NCBI GenBank assembly: GCA_963169105.1
Contig: OY720639.1
Coordinates: 94,438,559 to 94,502,558, forward strand
Length of the DNA: 64,000 nucleotides
Direction of reading: 5' to 3'
Source of the DNA: Ceriagrion tenellum
Taxonomy: Eukaryota > Arthropoda > Insecta > Odonata > Coenagrionidae
The notes beneath the pieces were generated by a model. That model was not told where the DNA came from and ran no database searches. It saw nothing but the letters and a program-made list of their open reading frames with translations. Below are positions 1 to 12,900 of this stretch, in pieces; the first letter of the stretch is position 1; every line of letters begins with the position of its first letter. Made by a program: the position numbers and the translations under genes.

Positions 1-845
1 AATTCCATCATCTCCTTAAAAAATTTAAATAAATGATGATTCATAACGAATTCCAATGCCCTAAAATAATTTTTGCTTTACTCACATACACAAACATTAT
101 TTTAAAACTTCAACGTCAAACGTATGGTAAATTTCAGAAACGGAAGTCAAACAAAAATCGTTTAAATCTAAAGAAATACGGATGATAACAAATAAAATCT
201 CATAAAAGTACATTAAACCAAGTTTTGCCAACTAAACGTTTATCATTTAGTGAGTATCCTTGCGTGAAACTGGTTGGTTTTGTTCGGTGAGGTTGCAATG
301 TAGCACCCCAGCATGTAACGCATCACACTTAATGAAACACCGTAGACGATCAGTAGCATCTGGTAGTCACCGACTGCCGTTGGGTACTTGGAGATGGAAC
401 TGTGGTAAAGGCACAACGTATTTTTCCGCCAGATTTTATTCATGGTGATGTACTATATGATATCATCAGGCTTTACAAAGGGTAAATCCATTGTCAACGT
501 AGTAAAAACAAAATTTACTTTTCCCACAGGATACATTCAAGGCACAACCACTATCGCCATAAAAATATTATAGACCATGACTTCGACGTGTTTCACATGA
601 AAACTGAACACGATTGGTAGGACATATTATGCATATTTGCAAAAAGAATTTGTATACCATCGAAATGACATTTATTTTGGATCAATTTCGTTCACCTGCT
701 TCATATTCGCCATAAGTGATTGAAAAAAACACGGTATAGTCGCCCAACTCCACGGCTTGGTCATGTTTACAAAATTATGGAACAACAATAGTTATTCATA
801 GCAAAGCCTAACTTTATTCACAAATAGAGTATACTAGCAAAGATA
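1..845. other. AT-rich DNA, nothing recognised
   Basis: No open frame above about 66 codons, no repeat partner that I can see elsewhere in the window, and no RNA gene signature. Confidence 0.6.
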
Positions 846-915
846 CCCGTTGAAATTCAACGGGGGATGAAAGAAAGACAGAGCATATAGGTTCGAAGTT
901 CGAGTCTCGCATAAG
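846..915 (+). repeat. 19-bp perfect palindrome next to a tRNA box-B-like word
   Basis: CCCGTTGAAATTCAACGGG (846-864) is a perfect odd-length palindrome. About 33 bp downstream AGTTCGAGTCTC (897-908) fits an RNA polymerase III B box. No matching A box at the right spacing is evident, so this is at best a SINE relic; chance is possible. Confidence 0.25.
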
Positions 916-991
916 GTGTATTTTTATTCTAGGCAAATCAGCTATAATTTATACGCGATTAACTTGCACATCGATTGGAGTAAACACATTT

Positions 992-1066
992 TGTTCGAGA
1001 GAGTTGTAATTCAGACGGTACCTCATTGATAAAATTTAGAAAAAATAAGCGAGAGTTTCGACGCAA
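992..1066 (+). repeat. Diverged dispersed repeat, copy 1 (partner 1851-1926)
   Basis: The segment from TGTTCGAGAGAGTTG to the word AATAAGCGAGAG aligns with 1851-1926, sharing GTTGTAAT, GTACCTCAT and ATAAGCGAGAG in the same order and spacing. It is an old direct duplication of unknown class with no coding potential. Confidence 0.5.
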
Positions 1067-1076
1067 TACCATCATC

Positions 1077-1850
1077 TTCAGGTACCTACCCAGTTGCCTG
1101 AATTTTATAGTTCTGAATGTCAAGTACTCACCTGGAAACTGATCGTCGAAACTTATTATCTATACCTTAAATAATTTCTTGTTATAAAAATGCATTACCT
1201 TTACTACATAGACAATGGATTTACACGCAGTAAAGCTTTAAAACATAGAATATATTTGGAGCTGAATTTTTCGTTTTAGAGCGATTTTGCATTCCCTATT
1301 ATAAACTTTACGGCGTCACTATGAAATTGAGGAACCATTTGTAATAATCAACACAAAATAAATTTCTCTCCAGATCAGTTTCGATGCTTTATTTTACCTT
1401 GTGAAATTTATACATATTGCGCAACAACAATTAAAATACGTCTTCCTTTGAAATAAACTAACATATATACGATGTGAATATAACTGATCATCAACACATA
1501 TGCCAACACGCAGAAGTATTGATTTTGAAATATCGTGAGACGAGAGAAATGTTTCAAACATAACACTATAGTGCTGTTCTGCTAGATAATTGAAAGCCTA
1601 CAACTAAATGAAATAAATCATAAGCAGAGATCTTGGGCGATAACCAAAAGAGATTTAGAGATATTTCGGGGGTCATTTATGTGAAATCTACATTGATAAT
1701 TTTTATTTTATGAGTGAAGATAAGGTAAAATTCGCCTCAAGAGATATGGTGTCACTCATTAAAGTGAATCTTTGATGTCAAATTGAACATTGGCTATTTA
1801 TTATTACCATTGGGATGAAATTTGCTATAGAAATTGATTGCATTCAACAA
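1077..1850. other. AT-rich DNA, nothing recognised
   Basis: No gene, RNA or transposon signature seen. Confidence 0.55.
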
Positions 1851-2059
1851 TGTTTGTGCGACAGTGTTGTAATTTAAACAGTACCTCATAAATAAAATTA
1901 AATAATAAGCGAGAGATCCGACGCCATGCTCAGATCTGACGAAAAGAAGACCATAAAATGTGGAGATAAGAAAGTTTATTAAACACTCGTTCACTAGTAT
2001 CAAAAAATCAGCAGTTAAAAACAGAATAAACTTCGGAAATCGGCTGTAGTACAATTTGC
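1851..2059 (+). repeat. Diverged repeat, partner of 992-1066 and of 4205-4315
   Basis: The first 75 bp match 992-1066. The part from about 1960 to 2059 matches 4205-4315, sharing words such as AAACAGAATAAACTTCG and TACAATTTGC. The unit therefore looks like one longer old repeat of which the other two places hold different pieces. Class unknown. Confidence 0.5.
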
Positions 2060-2060
2060 A

Positions 2061-3134
2061 AAGTCTATTACGATTCCCTCAAATACACTGGGGGTGAACA
2101 GGAAAAAGAGATAGTAGAACACTCCCAATTCAAAAACCACAGAATTCTAAAAGAATTCCAACCGTGCACGAAGGATTTAAGGCCAATCGTCCAATTGCAC
2201 CTCGCTCAAAATTTTGAAAAATCACATTAATTGGAAGTTAATACAGTCGAGAAATCTAAAGGATTCCAACATCATTACAGTAGCTTTTCTACCTGATTGA
2301 CACGTATTGATATCTCAAGGACTGTTCAAATAACGTCAATCAAACACATCAATCTTAAGTGTATTAATATTAGGACAAATAAGACACTTACTTTACAAAT
2401 TAAATTCACACCACAAATTAAATATAAATTTCGACGTCTTCACAAGAGTTAAAGAACAAGTAATCTTCACCAAGTTTTTCCGTAGGGCAAAATTTGGATT
2501 TACAAAATGATCGCGACCTCTTCTAATTCATCCGTTGTCCAAATTTCAACCGCACGGAAAACGATCGAGTTACCACTTCAATATTATAGTTCTTTAATGG
2601 GTTATTCTAAAAAATGGGGGATTCCACGATCATTTAAGCATTCAGTATATTAATATATTAATAGTATAGTCGAGTTCCAAACAATCAATTTTCCCTCACA
2701 GAATTACGAGACCCTAAAACCATGTAAAGCTTTTGTAAAATTTAAAGAAAACATCACATTACTGAGAATATAGTATGGCTGCCCAGGAATCAAACGGCTT
2801 AGGATCCATAAACACCGAAACCAATCAATCGGACTGACACGTATTGATATCTCGAATCTTCAACGAATATCTTTAAGTCAGACAATCAAGGTACATTTAT
2901 ATGTTCCCGATTTGTCACATACGCAGCATCCAAAATAGGATTAAATAACAGAGTCCTCATCAGAGTATAAGGGCAAGTAATTTTCACAGTTTTCTCTGCG
3001 AGCGAAATTCGGTTATTCAAAAAGTATCGCCTTCATATTGCCCATGGGTCAGATTATGACCGCATGCAAAAAGCCCGAGTTAGCACTCCACTATCATCGC
3101 TCATCAACGCACAAACCCTAAAAAGAAAATGGGG
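2061..3134 (+). repeat. Two-unit diverged tandem repeat, period about 537 bp
   Basis: The shared word GACACGTATTGATATCTC begins at 2299 and again at 2836, a spacing of 537 bp. Further matches in order include CAGAATT, CATCACATTA, AAGTAAT..TTCAC and the GCAAAATTTGG/GCGAAATTCGG pair. Units run roughly 2061-2597 and 2598-3134. Identity is low, so the duplication is old. A third fragment of the unit start (AAGTCTNTTACGATTC) lies at 3353-3401. No coding sequence. Confidence 0.5.
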
Positions 3135-4044
3135 CCAGTCTGTGATCTCAGTATCCGGAAAAAGATAAACGTCGACAGAAGGGACGGAGAAAAGAGCAGA
3201 GGTCGCGGAGTGTCCTCTGTGACTGACGGTGCACGGATCCATTTTATGCGGTGGTATTCACGTTATACGTTATTGGAGTCGTAATTCGCGGGAGCGGACC
3301 TCTGTGCCTTCATTAAAACGGATCAATATCGGAGAGGACGGCTTTGCTCGTTAAGTCTTTTACGATTCTGTCAAAGACATTCAGGGTGAACAGGAGAAAG
3401 ACTGAGAGGGAGAGAGAAATACGTTAATTATTACGAAAAAAAAATTTCGCCGGGTATTTTCCCTCGAGGGTCAAGATAAAGAGGACGATTTCGACCCTCT
3501 GAAACTAGAATAGCAGTTGCGCGTTTCAAAAATTGCGGTCATTTCCGCATCCATAAAAGAGGCAGGCCAAAAAAAACAAATGGAAACAGACTTTGATAAA
3601 TGTAATTACGAGGAGAACATTCTAAAACCACACGGAAAGAAAAAAATGAATAGGCACCCACTGAATTAGAAAGAACTAAATAAAATAGGATCTGCATAAG
3701 GTCGCGATTAACTTTTTCTCTGGTGAACTTCTAAAGATTTAAAGGGACCATTTACACTGAATTACCTTTACGTCTTCCAGTACTTATTGCACTAATTGTT
3801 ATCAAATGAACTTTTAAAGTTAATAAACTTAACCCTGAGACCCAATTGACTAACAATCAAAGCATTGCCCGCATTAAATATGCCTAAAGAACAATTAATT
3901 GAAATGATATGAAGCCTAATGGAGTGTAGTAAATGATAACATTGATTGAAAAGGAAAAAAATTAATAGGAATTATATTTTTACCCTGTTTAAGTTTTATA
4001 CTTTCACCGTATTTATATCAACAAAAGTGAAATGTTTTTTCCAG
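3135..4044. other. Unrecognised DNA with one short repeat fragment
   Basis: Positions 3353-3401 match 2061-2109 (start of the 537-bp unit). Otherwise I see nothing. Confidence 0.45.
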
Positions 4045-4112
4045 GGTATATATTGATCGTGTATATTTCCAGGGTATATATATATATACAGGGTATAGAT
4101 TGATAGAGAACA
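4045..4112 (+). repeat. AT-rich short tandem repeat
   Basis: The word CCAGGGTATATAT or CAGGGTATA recurs three times, joined by a (TA)n run. Simple sequence. Confidence 0.7.
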
Positions 4113-4204
4113 GGATATATGAGTCCCGAGAGTAAGTAATTTTTGTTTATTAGAAAAATATTGCCATTGGTCTGAAATATGAAGGTAGGCAAGGTAAGGC
4201 GTGG

Positions 4205-4315
4205 AGGTAGATTTGTAAAACACTTGTTTACTAGGAGAAACAATCAGCATGTTCGCGATTAAATTTCTCTCTAAAACAGAATAAACTTCGCCACTCGACT
4301 GAAATACAATTTGCG
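4205..4315 (+). repeat. Diverged repeat, partner of 1960-2059
   Basis: Shares AAACAGAATAAACTTCG and TACAATTTGC in the same order as the copy near 1960-2059. No protein signature. Confidence 0.45.
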
Positions 4316-4379
4316 GCAGCCTTGTTGGGTAAGGGTCGCGTAATTTCCCCCAGGCCAGTTTATAGAAAGCCTTCTGATC

Positions 4380-5330
4380 CATCGATAGCATTCCGTTTCA
4401 CTCTACCGATAAACGCCCGGCTCTCTGGCCAGTTACTCTGTCACTCTCGTCATATTCCATCCAACGGTGAATGAAAGTGCTCCCTTGATAGGAGAACGCT
4501 CCCATTCCACCTCCCAATGTCCCCCACTCGCGGCGGGACAGAGAGGTTTTATACCCTAAAAGGGCCAGCGTCAACTTCAAATGAGCGAATGATTTTTCAA
4601 CGCCAAACATAAACACACACTGACGGCTCCGTTCTCGTCTCGCCATCCGATCGGTAAAGACAAGAGGAGGGACACAAACCGGCAAATATTATCAAACTCA
4701 CATAAATGGTGGGCGCCAAGAGGTTAAACGACTCGAAAGCAAACACTTAAATGTGGTGAATAGAAAAAAAAAAGTTCAAATGCGACGGGACGGGAGAACA
4801 GAAAAAAAATAGTTACGGAAAGGGAAAGAGATATAAAAAACACCTTTCCGATCACCCTTTCAGCACACGTACCGCTTGCTTGGGAAGAAAGCGAGAGGAA
4901 CTGGGGCGCGCGTGATTTTTTCCCTCGGAAAGAGACGGGGGAGGTCGCGGAGGGGAGCGAACTTAAGGATTTCCCCGAGTCCTCCGTATTTTCATCCCCC
5001 TTTTCTCACCACCCGCCCCCGACAACACACCTTGAAACGAGGGTGCTAGACGGGCCGAACGTTCTTTTTATCTTTCCCTTTCACTCCCTCCCACTGCGCT
5101 GCAAAGAGATACGGGAAGATTGGCGACATGGCAATCTATCCGGAAAAGTGATGCGGGGGATGGAATTGAGACCGCTACGAAAATGGGACGGGGAAAAAAT
5201 TCTCTCCCCCAAACAAGCGCGATATAGTTATTTCACACCGCTTTACGATACTATATCACAACAGCGCTTAGGATGTCATTCTGTTGTTCAGACGGTTATT
5301 AAGGTAGTTGGAGCGCTAATCTTGAATCAA
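4380..5330. other. GC-richer island with purine/pyrimidine bias, no gene recognised
   Basis: Composition rises clearly above the neighbours, with runs of C/T or G/A and several CG dinucleotides. Open frames on both strands (95-96 codons) are of biased composition and match no family I know. It could be a CpG-type regulatory island or a degraded repeat. Confidence 0.3.
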
Positions 5331-5835
5331 TGAGTGCACATATTCATTTTGACTTGCAGTAAGTCGAAAAAAATTCTTAGATTACACTTCACTTATGTAC
5401 ATCTGTTTATACCGTAGAAGTAACCATATAGGTATTAATATAAATGAAGCCACAATTATAGTTTTTAAAATTCGTATTAATAAAAGCCTTGTTATGACAT
5501 GGATTTACGGCGCAAAATCCAAAACTTGAGCAAAAATCGTCAGTAAATACATGTTTTTTCACTGGGCATGACTCCAATATATTTGATAAGAACCATTGTT
5601 ATAAGACGAAACGTCTTATTTTGTATCTGCAGGAAAATATGAACAGGAAGAATTACATTATTTCGAAATATGTGTCAAGTTCCGTAAGACTACGGGTTAA
5701 AATAGCATCTAATTTACAAGAAACAAAATCCGAAACTTACAATTTGATTCACTTTTATCTGTACATATTACTAATAAGATCTTGGTTTCAAAGCTTCACG
5801 ACAATCTGTGCGTAAACGAAAATAGCTCTATTCAC
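5331..5835. other. AT-rich DNA, nothing recognised
   Basis: No feature seen. Confidence 0.55.
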
Positions 5836-5839
5836 CTTA

Positions 5840-6115
5840 ATGGAGGTGACGAAAGCTAAGGTGATTCAATGATAGGTGGGTAGGTTGGTTAGTAAAGGAT
5901 ATATTCGGGAAGGGAAGTTGGGTGGAGTGAAACCCAGCACTCATGGGAGCCCACATTTAACAGAAGCCGCCCATCTATCTTAGGTGAAGGTCCCCTCTGA
6001 ACTTGGTCGATAAGTTTCAGAAAAATATCCGCAACTGGCAGGATTTGAATCTAAGTCCCTAGGAGTGGGAAGTCAACGATCAATCCATCATAACAATCCG
6101 GTATCCTCACTATGC
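5840..6115 (-). mobile_element. Candidate tRNA-derived SINE
   Basis: Read on the minus strand, a B-box-like GATTCAAATCC (near 6040) sits in a tRNA-like arm and is followed by about 190 bp of moderately GC-rich body containing GTGGGCTCCCATGAGTG. The layout (tRNA-like 3' half, then unrelated body) is that of a SINE. The A box is not clear and no second copy is present in the window, so the call is tentative. Confidence 0.35.
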
Positions 6116-7019
6116 TAAAATGCTTTATATGGATAGCCAGTGCCGCGTCAGTGTTACCGCGGTACTGCAATTGTGCCATACATCACACATAGTAATGCTG
6201 TGTTATTTTTGCCGAACCTTTCCAGGAAAAGCTTTAATTGGGAGGGATACGCTGGAAAACAAAAACCGCAGCAATTTATACCTGGCGGATAGGAGAACCG
6301 CACAAAATAAATTTCATTTCATTGCAATCAGCGTTCCTGCACTCTGCGACTAATTTTAGAACCTTTAATTGCACTGATAGTGATAAAAAGTAATGCAAAA
6401 TTACACTTCATTGATGAACACCATGAACATTGGGTATTTACCCTACGTAACTTACGGATTATTTCATGCGAAATTGTTGCGGTGCAGGAGAGTAAAGACA
6501 TGTTTCACCCGAAAATTATCTTTTGTTCCTCATCTTAAGATACAGTAGAGGCAATATTTGCATTTATGAGAGTAACATGAACGTTCTACCTTCATATGAG
6601 ACTTAACATTGAGGCTACCAGAGCCATGATAGCATAAAAGGCAAAGTTATCAAAACTATCAAATCCGTTACAAATAGCAAGCAAGCACATACGGAAGACT
6701 GTGGCAGAGAGTGCACATTCGCAATAATAGAAATTAGACAGTGAGGGGAACATGACAGAAAATACTCTAGGGAGGCGGAACCTAAAAAATAGGAGAACAT
6801 GCTTGAAGCAATTTATGACTGTGAAGGAAGCGGAAGAGGTAAATACGTCATCGTGGACGCAATTTGAAAAGGGAGCCAGGTATCAACAACTAACGACAAT
6901 GACTGAGGCAACCCCCAAAAGGGAATATCGCGATGGGCATGAATCACGGAGATAAATTGAGAGGGCACTACGTCCTTAAACAGAAGCCTGACAACCTGAC
7001 CATACTATATGAAGCCTGA
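6116..7019. other. Nothing recognised
   Basis: Short frames only (60-77 codons), none with a recognisable motif. A short word, GAAGCCTGAC, is repeated near 6982 and 7010. Confidence 0.5.
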
Positions 7020-7612
7020 CTATACACGAGCTCTATACAGCCGTCGGCCGTCTCTCGCATCCTCTTCTCCAAGCCTCCTTGTCTCTCCAGTCTTCATTCT
7101 CTAATTGTCTCCTTTTCATATTTTGGGTGACTTGCTTTGTCCAGTCTTCTGGTGGTCGTCCTCTTCCTCCTTCCGGGTGGTTGCCAATTTAATATCTTTT
7201 TTGGCCAACGTTTCTCCTCCATTCTTTTTACATGTCCATACCATTTTAGCCGTCTTTTCTCTATTTCCTGTATGGTGTTTTCTTCTACTTGCATAATTTT
7301 TCTTATATTTTCATTTCTTATTCTTTGAAGTTTAGATTTTCTGCTGCTTCTTCTTAGAAAATCCATTTCTACGACCTCCAGTCTCTGCCTATCCCTTTTG
7401 GTCATTTCCCATGTCTCTGCTCCGTAAAGGAGTATACTCTGAATAATTGTTTTATATATTTGCAATTTTGTTTTCCTACTTATGTCTTTTGACCATAATA
7501 TGCTATTCATTTTATTTATTGCGAGTTTTTACTGATGTATTCTATTTGTTATCTCTTTTTTACTGGTTCCTTCTTTTTCAATCGTTACACGGAAATAACA
7601 ACCATATTGTTT
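7020..7612 (-). pseudogene. RTE-like LINE reverse transcriptase, C-terminal remnant
   Basis: The minus strand encodes the region that follows the RT catalytic core in RTE-like non-LTR retrotransposons: a YFRVTI block, EITNRI, then ILLYGAETW and RRLKWYGHVKRM, each typical of this family. The main open stretch is 7094-7510 (138 codons). A stop near 7530 separates it from the upstream part, which stays in the same frame back to about 7612. The catalytic RT core and endonuclease are absent, so it is a 5'-truncated dead copy, as is usual for LINE insertions. The family is often mis-annotated as a craniofacial development protein. Confidence 0.85.
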
Positions 7613-7738
7613 AACCATGCGTGTTCTCATTAATATAATAATGGATTCAAATGTTTGGAATCCTTGCCTAGGCAACGTGTTGCCTAAATTTCCACATTTA
7701 GTTCACCCAGTCCTTGGCGCATCATGTAACGGTGTCAC

Positions 7739-7770
7739 CTGATGATGAAACCGTTGTGTCGAAACATGTT
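7739..7770 (+). ncRNA. Hammerhead-like core motif, single copy
   Basis: CTGATGA (7739-7745), one extra T, a 15-nt segment that can fold as GAAAC/GTGTC with one mismatch, then GAAAC (7761-7765) running into the palindrome ACATGT. The same arrangement recurs at 16.6, 36.3/37.0, 45.7, 47.9, 49.4-49.5, 51.3, 52.3 and 54.1 kb. Unlike most of those I see no inverted partner here. Stem I is not evident and there is one base more than canonical before stem II, so self-cleavage is unproven. Confidence 0.4.
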
Positions 7771-7867
7771 GTACTTAGAAAATAAATAATTTGAAGATAA
7801 CCAAGTTATTTTTTCATTATTGAAAATCAACTTCCATATATTAGAGCCATCATACCATGGAACTTAG

Positions 7868-8345
7868 ATGCCTGCCTTCTCTAAAAAAAAAAAACAAGTT
7901 TTTTCCTTTAAGGCACCCACGTTTTTTTTGCCTTTAGGATCTCATGATTTCTGTAGCAGAGTGACTATCGTACAACTACCAATAATATTATATTCATTGA
8001 ACGGATGGCGTGCGATTGAATTCCACATTACAGGCGATACTCGCCGCGAATTCCACTCTTGCATCCCACGCCGGAGTGCGCAGACCCTTGAAACCCATTT
8101 CTGCGGAACCCGGCGAAAATCGTCATCCATCCCTCGGGCCATGCTTCCTTCTCCCCCCCCTCACCCTCCTCCCCGAGCGCGTCCCTTCCCCGCCGGGGCA
8201 AAATGGTGCAGTCAGACGTCATTCACTCCAACCGCGCCACCTCATCCCTCCGGCAGCTCCGAATCCATCCTTCCCAGAATGGAGGAATACCTGCGCAAGG
8301 CGACCGCATGAAAACCGACAAGGGGCGAGACAACTGTTTTAAAGC
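7868..8345. other. GC-richer, C-rich island
   Basis: Long C/T runs and many CG dinucleotides on an AT-rich background. The overlapping frames of 110 and 147 codons are proline/serine/arginine-rich in a way expected from composition alone. No gene called. Confidence 0.3.
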
Positions 8346-8594
8346 GGCATGAGGAGAATTTCGAATGAGCACATATCACGTTGGAATTTGGTAAATACAT
8401 TCTCAAAGCTCAACATGAGCAGAGCAGAGAAAAAGAATAATAATAATGAAGACAATTGGACGTAAGACACTTAACTCCGGCGTTACTCGGTGGATATTGG
8501 AAATATTCTTCATAAATTACCTTGAAAATTGCATAATACGCCGAAATCCTGGCCGATTATGCCCTGTTCACATTACTAGCTTTCTAACCGTGTC

Positions 8595-8902
8595 AACTCA
8601 TAACTAATATTTTTCAGAGCGACACAGAGAATATTGTCATGACGCCTCACTACATTTATAGGTCTGACAGATGTGATAAAATAAGAGAGATACTCTGCCG
8701 AACCGATAGGTAAAAAAACTTGTTCTTTCCGCGCACAATAAGCGACCACAATAGAAACTGAGCTCCTCCAAACACACTCTCATAGGACATGTCACCACTG
8801 CACCTCCAAAACGTTTACATCTTAACACGGCCTGTGACCTACCCTGCCACATGCCCAAGCGGCGGCTCGCGGGGTAGTATGTAGATGCAGATGTAGATGT
8901 AG
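8595..8902 (+). mobile_element. LINE family B, 3' end with TAGATG tail
   Basis: Shares with 29845-30335 the words GACACAGAGAATAT, TTCTTTCCGCGCACAATA and GGCTCGC, and ends in ATGTAGATGCAGATGTAGATGTAG (tail units of TAGATG). In the better copy this DNA encodes the RT C-terminus ending in FFPRTIS, then a 3' UTR; here the frame is broken. A 5'-truncated plus-strand insertion. Other copies: 23100-23455 (minus), 27960-28080 (plus), 28835-29025 (minus), 63650-64000 (plus). Confidence 0.7.
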
Positions 8903-8905
8903 AAC

Positions 8906-9833
8906 CCTATAAAAAGTTCGCTGTGTAAACGCAGGTTGGCGCTAAACCTAGTCATCTTTTTAACCACCCTGGATTTACTTGGGTTACCACTGGTTATCAT
9001 CATTTTTAACTCATGTGTGAACGCAGGTTAGTTAGAATATTAGTTAAGTGATCCAGTCCACATGTAGCTTTTATTTGTAGCTTACAATGCAGTACGAGTT
9101 TCTCTCGCCATCTTCCGTATCCAAGCGTCAGTGACAAGGTGCTTGATGTGAATAAATGCATGAGTGAATGATAAACCGTACGTTAAGTTCAAAATTTGCC
9201 TTAAAGGCGCAAGCGAGAACGGGTGTTGGACAAAACTTGAAATGATGTATATAATATTTAAAGAATTTCGTGCACATGAGGCATTACATCGGCCAAACGA
9301 CGTTTTTTCGTGATGGCAATTTTGCAGAAACTAAAGGAAGTATCAGCTAATCTTAAAAGCGCAAAGTTCTTCTGTTTTTCTGTTCTGGGTTTTCATTTTT
9401 TCTCCACAATATGGGCAGCTTACTTACGGATCTCAAATCCTAGCGGAGACTTTTTCATCACTTCGCCGTTACATTTAAATTGTATTATCGCAAGTTACAA
9501 GGTTGACGCCATATGATTTATTATGACGCTGTAAGGATTTTTACAGTTACACTGATTACTAATTACCTTTGTATTAGGTAACATAAAATATGCGTATTAT
9601 ATTCAAGTGCTTATAAAAGGATAAATATAAAAATAATAAAGACACTGTTATAATTTGTAAGCATATGTTCATGGTCATATAAGCATGGTTCAATACTTTG
9701 AAGGTGCAATGTTACATTAAATTCTTTCATTAAACTAATAACTACGTAATAGAAATCTCTGATTGTTATATATAGCCTTACCTTTTTTATTAAAAACATA
9801 TCCTTATTTATATGTAATATAAACAACAAAAAA
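8906..9833. other. Nothing recognised
   Basis: No gene or repeat partner seen. Confidence 0.5.
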
Positions 9834-9906
9834 GGCCGATTAATCGGCAAAATGGCCGATAAGACCGATTACCGACTACTTTTCGATAAATCGGAGCAAC
9901 CCTAAT
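9834..9906 (-). mobile_element. Possible hAT-type transposon end
   Basis: About 70 bp hold repeated CCGAT/ATCGG words and finish, on the minus strand, with TAGGGTTGCTCCGATTTATC. Terminal words of this style (a short AGGGNTG start, then many CGAT motifs) are common at the ends of some hAT elements. I could not find the opposite end or a target duplication, so it would be a solo end. Confidence 0.3.
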
Positions 9907-12900
9907 ATTTGCATAGTAAGCACTCCGCGTGTGTTAAAATGATCCCAAAAATGCACACTCCTAATCGCTACTATTTTAGTCGCTGAATGCCCAGTCTGAC
10001 TGCCATTCCCAAAATTTAAGATTGCCAATTGACTGCCAGATCGAGCTGTATCTGCACTATAAATGAGGAATATAAGAAGAAAAATACAAATTATACTTGA
10101 ATAAATGACTCATAAAATCTAACGCCGCGCAGATGAAAAATCGACTACAATTTTGCAACTAAGTCTCCACTCATCAGTGTCACAGCGATGTTTGAACCTT
10201 ATAATTCGACGTAAGGGTAGGAAAAAGTAAAAAAAAGAAAAAAAAGTAACAAAAAAAACAAAAAATAGAAAGTAGAACTTTTTATCGTGTGAGATGAGCA
10301 ATTACACTAAACCGCATATGCCAAGGAGAACAATCACCCCAGGCTATATACTGACAGCAAAGCGGATGTTCTACAACGAATAAACCATGGAGTTCTGCAA
10401 AATGCCTCAGCAAGCTTGAATAAGAGCTTCAATTATGTCCTCATTCATTGAGGGCAGAAATAATTAGTTGAAGTACTGATTCACAATGAATGGAATGCAA
10501 TGTAACTCAATTATGGGACTTGGCTCCAGCAAGCAGTTATGTTTTACGTTCTCCTGAGCACGCCCTCCATTCTGCGTTGATCTCGGCATTAGCTGCGAGC
10601 CAAAATGTGAACACGAGCGGAGCAGAGTGTGAAATGAATTGCATTGGACCGCAGAAAGAAAGTTTTCCACACGATAAAGGCCAAATGAACTTAAACATCA
10701 CCGTACATGAACTAGAAATTATGATAGGTATATGTGCGGCACCATTCAGTAACGTTATTGTGCCCGTAAAATGAGTGGTGTAGTTGAGTAACATGAGTGT
10801 TAAATGAGTCAACAGAGTATTTCAATAACTCATCAGTAGTGCTCAAACGTAAAGCTACCTCATGAAAAAACACTTAGAAAATCCAAGCAGCCCGAATTTC
10901 ATCTGTAAATTCCAACACAATAGGCATGTTTAAGAGATTCTGTATTTGCAAAATACGCGGGCATACTTAAAATCGCACGTCATCAATTTTCAGATATGAA
11001 AGGGAGGGGAACCAGCGACTGAAAATTGCAGAAAAATAAAATTCATAAATGGCGTGTAATTCGCCCAGAAGTTGGCTCTCCGGCTTCTTATTTTGCAGCT
11101 TATATCCTGCAATCAGGTAAAACTGATTAATACTTTGCTACAAATAAAAGAAGTAGGATGCAAAGACACCAGCCTTAAGTTTCAGAATTAGTCCCACTGG
11201 TAGAGGCAAAAAATACCCTCCGAAGAAAGTTGGCTGATGAATAAGGGATCTTTAAAATACGGGATTTTTGCGGAAAATTGAAAGTTCCTACCACAGATTA
11301 ATATTGTGTAACACCTTCACAAACTTTCGGTAGTCTTTGATGATAGGATGTTTCTATCTGCCACATTCATTATATCAAGCCATACTTACATTACGAATTT
11401 TTTCATGTGAGAATAGCCATAAACGGAAAGCAACTATATACGAGAAAATCCATTATCACTGAAATATTTTATTTTGAACCAACTTTTTTCGTCTTTAGCA
11501 CAACATGTTGTAAGGTTAGGATATTTTATCCAACCGAAGAGCCCGAAAAAATTTCGTCCGTGCACGCGTACCTTTTCTAGTTGGGCTTATTCCACGAGCA
11601 CCAGAAATTTTTTCAAAGCTATAAACGGTGAGGTGTAAGCAATAAAAAAGGATTTTTGCTTACCGTTTGCACAATCGACTAATTTATTTGCTTTCATCAA
11701 GTGCGCCTTAAAATCCACAAGGAACTTTGAAGTTAACGAGAAAATCATAGTTATTTGCCTTAGCAAAATTACCGACATAAGAAAATCGAAAAAATAAATA
11801 TAAAGAAGCACATATATTAATTAATGAAAGAACATCCAAAAATAAAACAAATCCCTCTTGTAGAGAAAGAGGTTTAACAACAGCAACAATGAAAAACGAT
11901 AATATCATTATAGTACGACAAAATATCGGTTAGAGTAACAATAAAGAAGAAATGTCTACACTGGGAAGTACCTAACTCAATTACGAATACTAAATTGTTT
12001 TCTTACCTGATTCCTACTCAGGCATTTGCGGGCTAGCTTCATTTCGTCCAGTTCAAGTAAGTCCGACTCCCAAGAAGAAGACTCCGATCCCCCCAAGGTA
12101 TCCTGCCACGCGGAGTGCTCACATGCGACTCGTGCTTTGCTAATTCACCAGATCGTCAGCATTCGCTGGTTGATATGCCCAGCTGAGTAACCTCAGTGAA
12201 AAACTCATGACAATCTAACAGACGCCATTAGATGCACATTTTTTTCGTGTTTTTTTAAATATTTTCGTGCATTATTATTATATACATTTTATACCAAGGC
12301 CAGTTCATCTATTCTAGGTGATATACATTTGAATATATTTACTTTCTGACGTCTTCAATTAAGTTCCACAACCTCGGTTACGAATAAATTGATTTCTAAA
12401 CCAGTGTAAACGACTTCTGGTAGTGGGCGTGGAAGAGGGAGTTATTGCTATGGCTGGCAATAGATGAAAGTTAGTGGAAATTCTGTGGATGTTCGTTTTA
12501 GTGGACACAATATACCCTTGTTAGATTTTCCTGTAAAGTGCGCTTATCTCTTCCGAAAATAGTAACCACATGAATTTGAACTGGAAAAGAAAAGTGTCAT
12601 CGTAAAATTATACATTCTTTGTATCTTCCTTGTCATGTGATATTTATTCCCGCCAAATAATTCAGGAAATTCAGCATCTAAAAAGAAGTCAGTCACGTCG
12701 TGACATCGGTCTCTTAGACAGAGATTTGGGAAAAAATTGGGAAAAAATCTAAGGACCACAGACATTTTGCACGTTGGAGATAACGTTCATTTTGAACAGC
12801 TAAGTAGGTAAGGCAGATAACGGCTGTACAACAGAAGGAAAGGGCAAAAAATGATGATTCATCGAACACAGTGGCCTTTGAGACTAAAATCAGGGTTTGA

